11,673 bases of DNA from CAYTID01 sp964437735 (GTDB lineage Bacteria; Bacteroidota; Ignavibacteria; UBA10030; BY39). Every line of letters begins with the position of its first letter. The stretch's first letter is position 1. Under the pieces are notes generated by a model. The model made no database searches. It was not told where the DNA came from and was given only the letters and a program-made list of their open reading frames with translations. This document shows positions 1 to 5,741 of this stretch, one piece after another. The stretch covers positions 1 through 11,673 of the forward strand of contig CAYTID010000069.1 in assembly GCA_964437735.1 (NCBI GenBank), read 5' to 3'. Made by a program: the position numbers and the translations under genes.

Positions 1-172
1 GGCAGGCACTTGGTCTATCTGAAACAACCGAAGGGTGCATTGGGCAGATGTAGAATTCTTCCACCGATTCATGTTGGTGGGTTTCCGTTTCAACTTTCTC
101 TTTTTGATCACTACTGCAAGAGAAAAAGAAAAAAGCTGATAACATTAATGATAATTTTAAAATATTTTTCAT
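1..172 (-). CDS. RND efflux periplasmic adaptor, CusB-like, N-terminus only
   Basis: This gene runs off the left edge; only the first 57 codons, read from an ATG at 172, are visible. An AGGAG at 178-182, five bases upstream, supports the start. The peptide begins MKNILKLSLMLSAFFFFSC, a hydrophobic lipoprotein signal with the likely acylated Cys at residue 19. A short charged linker with two His follows (THQHE), then YICPMHPSVVSDRPSAC at 41-57. That segment is the start of the heavy-metal-binding domain (YxCPMHPxVxSxxPGxCPxC) found at the N-terminus of many CusB-type membrane-fusion proteins. The inferred role is the periplasmic adaptor of a Cu/Ag or other heavy-metal RND pump, working with the TolC-like channel encoded 17 bases upstream. 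The same metal-binding segment also occurs in P-type ATPases and stand-alone proteins, but the lipobox and the TolC neighbour favour an adaptor. The metal cannot be determined. Confidence 0.8.
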   Translation of the reverse strand, partial: MKNILKLSLMLSAFFFFSCSSDQKEKVETETHQHESVEEFYICPMHPSVVSDRPSAC

Positions 173-189
173 AAAAACTCCTGATAAAT

Positions 190-1443
190 TTATTGTATAA
201 TTTCTTCAATATCCCTGCATCCGATCTCTTCTTCGAGTTCAGCCAGTGCCTGTTCAAACTGCATACGGATCATTAATTTTTCCATTTTAAACATTACATG
301 CATTCTGTATGTATCTATCAGCGTAAGAAAATCTGATGTTCCGGTCTGATAATTCGTAGTTGTAATAAATAATGTTTGTTCAGAAAGCGGAATTATATCC
401 GATTCGTATAATGCATATTTATTTTCAAAAGATGATGCTTTGGTGTATAACTCACGTACTTTTGATAACAGCATATTTCGTTCATCAAAATACATTGCCG
501 TTGATTTTCGGACATTTGCCTCTGCTTCATCTACGCGTCCGTTTGCCTTACTAATTGTCCAGAAGGAAAACGGTAGCGTCATCCCGGCCATCAGACTCCA
601 TCCTCTGAAACCTGTCATGGGGGAAGAAGCATATTCAACTCCTAATTTGAAATCCGGTAAATATTCCAGTTTTGCCATTTTGAGCATTGATTTATCCTGT
701 TCGAGCATAAGAGAATCTGCACGAAGTTTGGAACAATTTCGTAAAGCATATTCTTCAACCACTTTGATGTCATAATTAAACTGTATTTTATCAATTGCTG
801 AGGCAGTTCCCTTAAAGGTCAGAATATCGCGATTCAGAAGCGATGCAAGCATCGCCAGAGCAGTTTCTTCATTTTGTTTAAGTGTTAATCGCTCATTTTC
901 AAGCTTTACAAGTTCAACCTGAGTTTTCAGAATATCCTGCTGAGTAGCCTTCGCAACAATGTAACGGGTGTTGGCAATATCCAGAAACTTTTTGAGCAGT
1001 TCAGTATTTTCACGGTTTAACAACAGGTTCTGTTGGGCAACCCATAAATCGTAGAACATCATTTTTACTTTCGCGACGATTTCTACTGTTTTCTCGTTGT
1101 ATAATTGCTTCAGTCTATCAGCTTCCAGTTCGGCTATTTTTGATTTAGTGCTGAGTTTATTCGGTAACTCGATCATCTGCATGAATTCAATATTTTGCAT
1201 CATAGCTTCATTTGGCTTCAATCCGGGCATTTCCATGAATTTGAAAGCAATTTCCGGATCAGCGAGTGAACTTTTTTGAGGAATGACCGCACGGGCAGCA
1301 ATTACCCGGTTCAATGCTGCTTCAAGTTCCCGATTATTTTCCAATGCTTCGTCTATTAACGGTTGCAAGAGTAAAGTATTTCCTTCTTGTGACGCTGCTG
1401 TCGTGCCAAATATCAGAAATATTATTAAGAATATTTTCTTCAT
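190..1443 (-). CDS. TolC family outer-membrane efflux protein (CusC-like)
   Basis: A 417-residue protein with a Sec signal peptide (MKKIFLIIFLIFGTTAAS, probable cleavage near residue 18). Long amphipathic helices follow, rich in Leu, Ala, Glu and Asn and in two repeats, the layout of TolC/CusC channel subunits. Recognisable pieces are EALENNRELEAALNRVIAA near 33-51, the PDFKLGVEYASSP strand segment in the middle and TNYQTGTSDFLTLIDTYR near the C-terminus. The length fits the family (about 400-480). The ATG at 1443 has AGGAG at 1448-1452. The protein would form the trimeric outer-membrane duct of a tripartite RND exporter; the adaptor follows 17 bases downstream and carries a metal-binding motif, so heavy-metal export is the likely job. 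The family call is firm; the substrate is inferred from context only. Confidence 0.93.
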   Translation of the reverse strand: MKKIFLIIFLIFGTTAASQEGNTLLLQPLIDEALENNRELEAALNRVIAARAVIPQKSSLADPEIAFKFMEMPGLKPNEAMMQNIEFMQMIELPNKLSTKSKIAELEADRLKQLYNEKTVEIVAKVKMMFYDLWVAQQNLLLNRENTELLKKFLDIANTRYIVAKATQQDILKTQVELVKLENERLTLKQNEETALAMLASLLNRDILTFKGTASAIDKIQFNYDIKVVEEYALRNCSKLRADSLMLEQDKSMLKMAKLEYLPDFKLGVEYASSPMTGFRGWSLMAGMTLPFSFWTISKANGRVDEAEANVRKSTAMYFDERNMLLSKVRELYTKASSFENKYALYESDIIPLSEQTLFITTTNYQTGTSDFLTLIDTYRMHVMFKMEKLMIRMQFEQALAELEEEIGCRDIEEIIQ

Positions 1444-1538
1444 ATTTCTCCTGTATGAGATAAAATAATTTTAAACGTTAGTTAATTTTTAAAAATAAAA
1501 TAGCGATAACTTTTACCGGACGGCAAAAAGAAGAATGC

Positions 1539-1976
1539 TTAGATCAAAAGAGAGGAGTTAAGAATAAATAAAGAATTTTCAGATTCTGAAACAGGTGGTG
1601 ATTCGAAGCTGAAATAATAGCTCTGAGTATGTTGTATAATGTTTGCGGGTATAATATCTGAATTTATTAATAGTGTATAATCAAATATTACTTTAAATTT
1701 TTCAAAGGATGTTATGAAATCGGTCTTGTTTTTTTCGATACCTGAATTTTTGACACAGCATGAAACAGGCGTTTTCTTCAATAAACTTGTTCTGTTAAAA
1801 TCATCATTCATCTGACATGCAGAGCAATTCATTGATAATGAATTCGTTTTCATCATTTCACAGGTATAGAAAACAACAGGTAATCCTATGTTGAACAGGA
1901 AAAATACCAGTGTTACAGTTATTAAAAATGGGCGATATATATGAAAATTAAACACGTTGATATAGTAACAGAACAT
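1539..1976 (-). CDS. Small Cys-rich membrane-anchored protein leading the efflux operon (HYC_CC_PP-like)
   Basis: A 145-residue protein of unknown function. Residues about 15-37 are strongly hydrophobic (a transmembrane anchor or uncleaved signal). The rest carries few but patterned Cys/Met residues: FYTCEMM at 37-42, MNCSACQM at 49-56, a CC pair at 73-74, and SPPVSE near 126-131 close to the C-terminus. This order (Tyr-x-Cys or HYC, then CC, then PP) matches my recollection of the small FCB-group proteins named HYC_CC_PP, often found beside copper/heavy-metal efflux genes; here the first motif is FYTC, not HYC. It lies 95 bases upstream of the TolC gene on the same strand and is probably the first gene of that operon. 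A periplasmic metal-sensing or metal-handling role is an inference. The ATG at 1976 has only a weak upstream GGAA; a GTG at codon 8 is an alternative start. Confidence 0.7.
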   Translation of the reverse strand: MFCYYINVFNFHIYRPFLITVTLVFFLFNIGLPVVFYTCEMMKTNSLSMNCSACQMNDDFNRTSLLKKTPVSCCVKNSGIEKNKTDFITSFEKFKVIFDYTLLINSDIIPANIIQHTQSYYFSFESPPVSESENSLFILNSSLLI

Positions 1977-2018
1977 ACTTCAAAATAATTCCAAATATTG
2001 TATCTAAATATAAAAAAA

Positions 2019-2050
2019 TCAATTATTAATTGAAAATTGTTTGAAAACAA
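2019..2050. promoter_or_regulatory. Two inverted repeats upstream of the metal efflux operon
   Basis: TCAATTATTAATTGA at 2019-2033 is a perfect 7-bp inverted repeat around one central base. TTGTTTGAAAACAA at 2037-2050 has 6-bp arms around two bases. They lie 43-74 bases upstream of the ATG at 1976 on the minus strand, where an operator for a metal-responsive repressor or activator could sit. No convincing -35/-10 pair was found on the minus strand. In DNA this AT-rich, short palindromes arise by chance, so the operator role is inference. Confidence 0.35.
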
Positions 2051-2182
2051 ATACTTATTATCCCTCCATTATCATCAAATCAAACAAATCATTTATACCG
2101 AACGGTTTTACGGAGTAGAGAGGATCGCTGTATTTTATCGCGCTCATCTGGCGTAAAATTATGCTTTTACATCATAAATTCA
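2045..2182 (-). pseudogene. Decayed 3' end of a second bshB1 copy
   Basis: This stretch aligns with the 3' end of the intact bshB1 (3425-3563), including the stop codon at 2058-2060. Over the last 30 codons plus stop (2058-2150) I count 81 of 93 identical bases; 23 of 30 amino acids match and four of the twelve base changes are silent. The readable C-terminus includes DPLYSVKPFG and ends IMEG, as in the intact protein. Just upstream, at about 2151, a one-base loss relative to the intact gene breaks the frame, similarity fades and ends near 2182. The rest of the gene is absent. It is therefore a non-functional relic, diverged enough to be an old duplication or the end of an allele from a related strain. 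It sits between the efflux operon and the gene at 2305. Confidence 0.9.
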
Positions 2183-2241
2183 GGACTCGGAGGATTTAAC
2201 TTCCCAGAGAGGATAATATGTCAAGAAAGAAAGATTAATAG

Positions 2242-2289
2242 ACAACTTGTTGACAACTTTCATTTTTTTGGTATATTGAAGTTGTAAAC
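2242..2289. repeat. Left copy of a ~48-bp direct repeat / operator cluster
   Basis: The repeat starts ACAACTTGTTGACAACTT and ends AAGTTGTAAAC. It matches 3361-3409 at about 37 of 49 aligned positions, with the ends best conserved (ten identical bases at the left, nine at the right). Inside are ACAACTT at 2242 and 2253, 11 bases apart (one helical turn), and the inverted AAGTTGT at 2279-2285. They flank and overlap the probable promoter of the gene at 2305, as expected of operator sites for an autoregulating protein. A terminal repeat of a small cassette is an alternative. Confidence 0.7.
2250..2277 (+). promoter_or_regulatory. Probable promoter of the wHTH-ATPase-STAS gene
   Basis: TTGACA at 2250-2255 and TATATT at 2272-2277 are separated by 16 bases, a good sigma-70-type match. 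Transcription would begin near 2284, about 20 bases before the ATG at 2305. ACAACTT elements overlap the -35 box and AAGTTGT lies across the expected start point, so binding there would block transcription. FCB sigma factors often prefer a different -10 box, so this is a pattern match only. Confidence 0.5.
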
Positions 2290-2304
2290 AATAAGATAAG
2301 TAAG

Positions 2305-3348
2305 ATGAAAAAAGAAAAGGCTTCAGATATAAAAAGGCTTATACTCGCAATCATAAACAAGCGAGGAAGTGTTAATACCGCTGATATTTTAAATAAAACG
2401 GGATTTTCTCGTGCATATATCAACCGGTTTTTCCAAGAATTACGTCGGGAAGGGAAAATAGTGCTTTTAGGTAGGGCGAACAAAGCACATTACGTTCTTG
2501 CAACAAAAGATGTAGTAGAGAAAAAGAAACTACAAATAAGAAGTGTTCATCGCATTCTTAGGAATAAATCTTTGCACGAAGATAAAATTCTAGAAGAAAT
2601 TAAAACATCGACTGGAATATTTTCAGGAGTATCCAAAAATATTACTCATATACTTGAATATACATTTTTAGAAATTCTTAATAATGCTATCGAACATTCA
2701 CAATCAAAAGATATTCATATCTGGATGGATAAAAATAGTGATCTGTACTTTTGTATCCTAGATAAAGGTGTTGGGATTTTTAATCATATACGAAAAAAGC
2801 ATAGTCTTAATGATGATTATGAAGCAATCCAAGATTTGTTAAAAGGAAAGTTAACAACGGATCCTGAATCCCATAGTGGGGAAGGAATTTTTTTTACATC
2901 TAAAGTAGCAGATAAATTGATTATCAAAAGTTCAGATAAAAAACTGATATTTGATAATGTTATAAATGATATTTTCATTGAGGAGAATAAAAATATTAAA
3001 GGGACTGAAATTGAATTATGGTTATCCACCTCATCAAAAAAAGAATTAATAAATATATTTCGCAAATATACAGGTGAAGATCATAATTTTAGTAAAACAA
3101 ATGTAAGACTAGAACTTTTTAAATCGGGAGCAACCTATATTTCTCGTTCGCAGGCAAGGAGAGTTGTAATCGGATTGGAGAAGTTCAAAGAAGTTATATT
3201 TGATTTTAAAAATGTTGCTACAATCGGTCAAGGTTTTGCTGATGAAGTATTTAGAGTATGGCGAAAACGATTTCCGGAAATAAAACTAATTATCGAAAAC
3301 GCGAACAGAAATGTACAATTCATGATAAATCATGTTATGAAAAAATAA
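2305..3348 (+). CDS. Winged-helix / GHKL ATPase / STAS-like (DUF4325) protein
   Basis: A 347-residue soluble protein with three recognisable parts. Residues about 7-66 form a winged helix-turn-helix (INKRGSVNTADILNKTGFSR, then a wing ending ANKAHYVLA). Residues about 110-240 form a GHKL (HATPase_c) domain: N box E123-x3-N127 in FLEILNNAIEHS, G1 box DKGVGI at 153-158 and G2 box SGEGIFFTSK at 191-200. Residues about 266-344 match the STAS-like DUF4325 domain: SRSQARRVVIGLEKF at 280-294 and FDFKNVATIGQGFADEVF at 299-316. GHKL and STAS domains act as anti-sigma kinase and antagonist in partner-switching systems; here both sit on a DNA-binding domain. No histidine-kinase H box or transmembrane segment is seen. 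The role is unknown: a nucleotide-controlled transcription regulator is the plain inference. Flanking direct repeats and the bshB1 remnant suggest it was acquired. The start has only a purine-rich leader (AAGATAAGTAAG). Confidence 0.9.
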   Translation: MKKEKASDIKRLILAIINKRGSVNTADILNKTGFSRAYINRFFQELRREGKIVLLGRANKAHYVLATKDVVEKKKLQIRSVHRILRNKSLHEDKILEEIKTSTGIFSGVSKNITHILEYTFLEILNNAIEHSQSKDIHIWMDKNSDLYFCILDKGVGIFNHIRKKHSLNDDYEAIQDLLKGKLTTDPESHSGEGIFFTSKVADKLIIKSSDKKLIFDNVINDIFIEENKNIKGTEIELWLSTSSKKELINIFRKYTGEDHNFSKTNVRLELFKSGATYISRSQARRVVIGLEKFKEVIFDFKNVATIGQGFADEVFRVWRKRFPEIKLIIENANRNVQFMINHVMKK

Positions 3349-3360
3349 ACTTTTTAATAT

Positions 3361-3409
3361 ACAACTTGTTAACAACTATAATTTTGAATGTATTACAAAA
3401 GTTGTAAAC
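3361..3409. repeat. Right copy of the ~48-bp direct repeat
   Basis: It begins 12 bases after the stop of the wHTH-ATPase-STAS gene and ends 24 bases before the bshB1 stop. It keeps ACAACTTGTT at the left, ACAACT at 3372-3377, and GTTGTAAAC at the right. The centre TTGTTAACAA (3366-3375) is a perfect 10-bp palindrome, while the left copy has one changed base there. The promoter boxes are weaker (TTAACA, then TATTAC), so this copy probably drives little transcription; any would run antisense into bshB1. Having one copy on each side of a single gene is the notable point. Confidence 0.7.
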
Positions 3410-3433
3410 TAAATCAGCTACTTTAAACAAATA

Positions 3434-4162
3434 TTATCCTTCCATTATCTTCAAATCAAACAAATCCTTTACACCAAACGGTTTTACGGAATAGAGAGGA
3501 TCGCCATATTTTACACCGATCATCTGTCCGTAAAATTTTGCTCGTGTATCAATAAATTCCAGAAATGATTTTTTGCTTAATAGCGTTTCGGGATCTTTCG
3601 ATTGTGGATTATAAAATTGCGATTTGTAAGCCCGAACTGCTTTTTGCCGGATATCATATACATCTGAAATATCGACAATGAAGGATGGAATATATTCATA
3701 CTTCATCATGTAATTGAAATAATGATGAGGTCTCCATGGAAGCTGTTTTTTACCATCAAGTTCGGTTTTTATATTTACCAAACCGGAATAAAACCATGCT
3801 TCCTGCGATAATTTATTCGCATTTACATGGTCGGGATGTCGATCGTGCCAGTGAGGAAAAAGCAATATTTTCGGTCGGTACTTTCGTATCGTTTTAATTA
3901 ATTTTAATTTGTTATCTTTGTTTAATTCTATATTTCCATCATTCAGATGAAGATTTTCTCTGACATGTATTCCCAAAATTTTAGAAGCTAACTTTGCTTC
4001 TTTTGCCCGAATGTCTTTCGAGCCGCGGGTGCCTAATTCTCCTTCGGTTAAATCAAGTATGCCGACTTTATATTTTAATTTTACAAGTTTTGCTATTGTT
4101 CCCGCGCATCCCAGCTCAACGTCGTCCGGGTGAGCGCCGATTGCCAATACATCAAGTTCCAT
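3434..4162 (-). CDS. bshB1: Bacillithiol biosynthesis deacetylase BshB1 (PIG-L/LmbE family)
   Basis: A 242-residue zinc-dependent deacetylase that removes the acetyl group from N-acetylglucosaminyl-malate, the second step of bacillithiol synthesis in the cytosol. The LmbE signature AHPDDVELGCAGT lies at 10-22, with metal ligands His11 and Asp14. TRGS at 45-48 and HWHDRHPDH at 104-112, supplying the third ligand His112, are typical of BshB1. Length matches the family (about 235-245). The ATG at 4162 is preceded by an AGAGAG-like site. It is transcribed divergently from xseA across 106 bases. No other bacillithiol gene (bshA, bshC) is in view. A broken copy of its 3' end lies 1.38 kb away, so the last ~130 bases may have been replaced by recombination. 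General LmbE deacetylases are the alternative, but the match to BshB1 is close. Confidence 0.92.
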   Translation of the reverse strand: MELDVLAIGAHPDDVELGCAGTIAKLVKLKYKVGILDLTEGELGTRGSKDIRAKEAKLASKILGIHVRENLHLNDGNIELNKDNKLKLIKTIRKYRPKILLFPHWHDRHPDHVNANKLSQEAWFYSGLVNIKTELDGKKQLPWRPHHYFNYMMKYEYIPSFIVDISDVYDIRQKAVRAYKSQFYNPQSKDPETLLSKKSFLEFIDTRAKFYGQMIGVKYGDPLYSVKPFGVKDLFDLKIMEG

Positions 4163-4234
4163 TTATTATCTCTCTGATATTTTATTTAAATATAACTAAA
4201 GTGATAAAAAATAAAAAATACCTGTATAGGTTAG

Positions 4235-4263
4235 TTGTAAATCTTCACCATAATTTCTATATT
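4235..4263 (+). promoter_or_regulatory. Candidate promoter of the xseA operon
   Basis: TTGTAA at 4235-4240 and TATATT at 4258-4263 are separated by exactly 17 bases. A start point about seven bases beyond the -10 box falls on or next to the A of the xseA ATG at 4269, so the message may be leaderless. This agrees with the lack of any Shine-Dalgarno sequence before xseA. The -35 region overlaps AGTTGTAAA (4233-4241), which also occurs in both direct repeats around the gene at 2305. Confidence 0.45.
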
Positions 4264-4268
4264 TTGAC

Positions 4269-5453
4269 ATGCTGAATGGATTAAGTGTAACCGAGCTAAC
4301 CCGTCGTATCAAAAGTGTTTTGGAAACCGACTTTTCCGATGTTGTAGTAATCGGTGAAATATCGAATTATAAGAGGCATTCTTCCGGGCATGTTTATTTT
4401 ACTTTAAAAGATGAAAATGCTTCTCTGAGTGCAGTGATATGGCGCGGTCGGAATAATTATATGACTTTTACTCCTCAGGATGGTATGAAAGTAATCGCCA
4501 GAGGTGCAATAAAGGTATATGAAGTCAGGGGGTCGTACCAGCTTGATGTTGCAAATTTAAAACCTCTCGGAATAGGTGAGTTACAGATCGCTTTTGAAAA
4601 TTTAAAAAAGAAACTTGCCGCTGAAGGTTTATTCTCCAACGAAGTAAAAAAAACACTTTCCGAATATCCCGATCGGATTGGTATCGTAACCTCTCCGACA
4701 GGCGCTGCGCTTCAGGATATTCTTAATATCTTATCAAGGAGATTTCCGGCCCTGGATGTAATCCTATATCCCGTAAAAGTGCAAGGAACAGGAGCTGCTG
4801 AGGAGATTGCCGAAGCCATTCGCGATTTAAATAAATACGGAAATATTGATGTTTTGATTGTTGGCAGAGGCGGGGGGTCGATTGAAGATTTATGGGCTTT
4901 TAATGAGGAGATAGTTGCACGTGCAATTTTTGATTCAAAAATACCGGTAGTGAGTGCAGTGGGGCATGAAATTGATTTCACAATTGCTGATTTTGTAGCC
5001 GACCTGCGTGCGCCAACTCCATCGGCTGCTGCGGAATTAGTGGTTAAGGATAAAAATGAGTTGATTGAAAATCTGAAAAATTTTAAGTATACTATTACGC
5101 AAAAATTACTTAATATGATATCCGATTCAAGAGATGATATACAAGGATTGATTTCAAGCTACGCTTTTAATTCTCCGATAGATTTGATTCGTCAAAATTA
5201 TCAAAAAATTGACGAATTTGACAGAGTAATGCAAATTTCTATCGGCTTTAAATATCAAAGCAAGCACCAAATGATAAAAGAATTTTCAAGCAGATTAAGG
5301 TCCTTAAATCCCGTTTTAGTTTTAAAAAGGGGATACAGCATTATATACAGGGACGACAAGATAATCGATTCAGCGGATAAACTTGAAATCGGAAATTTAA
5401 TAGATATCAAATTTTCAGATGGAAAAGCTGAAGCAACTGTAACAAATAAATAA
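4269..5453 (+). CDS. xseA: Exodeoxyribonuclease VII large subunit
   Basis: A 394-residue catalytic subunit of exonuclease VII, which degrades single-stranded DNA from both ends into oligonucleotides. The N-terminal OB-fold spans about residues 5-100 (VVVIGEISNYKRHSSGHVYF). The catalytic domain carries TSPTGAALQD at 141-150, GRGGGSIEDLWAFN at 199-212, VGHEIDFTIADFVADLRAPT at 231-250 and PSAAAE after it. His233, Asp236 and Asp150 are expected active-site residues. The C-terminal helical region is shorter than in E. coli (total 456 there), a length common outside Proteobacteria. The start matches the usual family N-terminus (LSVTELTRRIK), although no ribosome binding site precedes it. It is the first gene of a seven-gene run, and xseB follows after four bases, consistent with coupled production of the two subunits. 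Confidence 0.97.
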   Translation: MLNGLSVTELTRRIKSVLETDFSDVVVIGEISNYKRHSSGHVYFTLKDENASLSAVIWRGRNNYMTFTPQDGMKVIARGAIKVYEVRGSYQLDVANLKPLGIGELQIAFENLKKKLAAEGLFSNEVKKTLSEYPDRIGIVTSPTGAALQDILNILSRRFPALDVILYPVKVQGTGAAEEIAEAIRDLNKYGNIDVLIVGRGGGSIEDLWAFNEEIVARAIFDSKIPVVSAVGHEIDFTIADFVADLRAPTPSAAAELVVKDKNELIENLKNFKYTITQKLLNMISDSRDDIQGLISSYAFNSPIDLIRQNYQKIDEFDRVMQISIGFKYQSKHQMIKEFSSRLRSLNPVLVLKRGYSIIYRDDKIIDSADKLEIGNLIDIKFSDGKAEATVTNK

Positions 5454-5457
5454 ATTT

Positions 5458-5724
5458 ATGACAACAAAAAAAGTTTCGAAAACAAAATCTGATACCGCCA
5501 GTACAAAGAATTTTGAATATTATATGAACCGTTTGGAGTATATTGTCGATTCTTTAGAAAGAGGCGAAGTAACGCTTGAGGAATCCATTAAACTCTATGA
5601 AGAAGGAATCGAAATATCTAAGAATTGTCTCGAAAAATTATCCGAAGCAGAACTGAAAATAAAAAAACTCAGCAAAGATATTAACGGGAAATTAAAAATT
5701 TTAGAAGAGGTAGAAGATAATTAA
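5458..5724 (+). CDS. xseB: Exodeoxyribonuclease VII small subunit
   Basis: An 88-residue small helical subunit that binds several copies per large subunit and is needed for exonuclease VII activity. The signature runs FEYYMNRLEYIVDSLERGEV at about 19-38, then TLEESIKLYEEGIEISKNC, then a charged C-terminal helix (EAELKIKKL). A Lys/Ser/Thr-rich extension of about 18 residues precedes the family core, so the true start might be internal, but no internal ATG with a better ribosome site is seen before the ATG at codon 23. It starts four bases after the xseA stop and lies 17 bases before dxs, the common xseA-xseB-dxs order. Confidence 0.95.
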   Translation: MTTKKVSKTKSDTASTKNFEYYMNRLEYIVDSLERGEVTLEESIKLYEEGIEISKNCLEKLSEAELKIKKLSKDINGKLKILEEVEDN

Positions 5725-5741
5725 CACGAGGTAACAAATTA

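Larger units (their letters stand above)
1977..2304. other. 328-base intergenic region: efflux-operon upstream region, bshB1 remnant and promoter of the regulator-like gene
   Basis: There is no intact gene in this stretch. From left to right it holds the AT-rich upstream region of the minus-strand efflux operon with two inverted repeats, the decayed 3' end of a second bshB1 copy (2045-2182), and about 58 bases (2183-2240) without recognised content apart from a six-codon ATG frame at 2218 preceded by GAGAGG. Last comes the repeat/operator cluster and promoter of the plus-strand gene that starts at 2305. Confidence 0.7.

Noticed and set aside
372..775. Plus-strand open frames of 60-111 codons inside the TolC gene region
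   Set aside because: They are antisense to a clear TolC-family gene, have no recognisable motif or ribosome site, and their length follows from the coding strand's composition.
1511..1528. Small inverted repeat TTTTACCGGACGGCAAAA between the small Cys protein and TolC genes
   Set aside because: The stem has a mismatch and only two or three GC pairs around a tiny loop; not a convincing terminator or regulatory hairpin.
2218..2238. Six-codon frame with an upstream GAGAGG (MSRKKD)
   Set aside because: Too short to support as a gene; it could be the cut-off start of a lost gene, but nothing in the sequence confirms that.
3913..3920. TATCTTTG box on the plus strand inside bshB1
   Set aside because: It matches the -7 consensus, but no suitable upstream element is seen and it lies antisense within a coding region of AT-rich DNA; probably chance.
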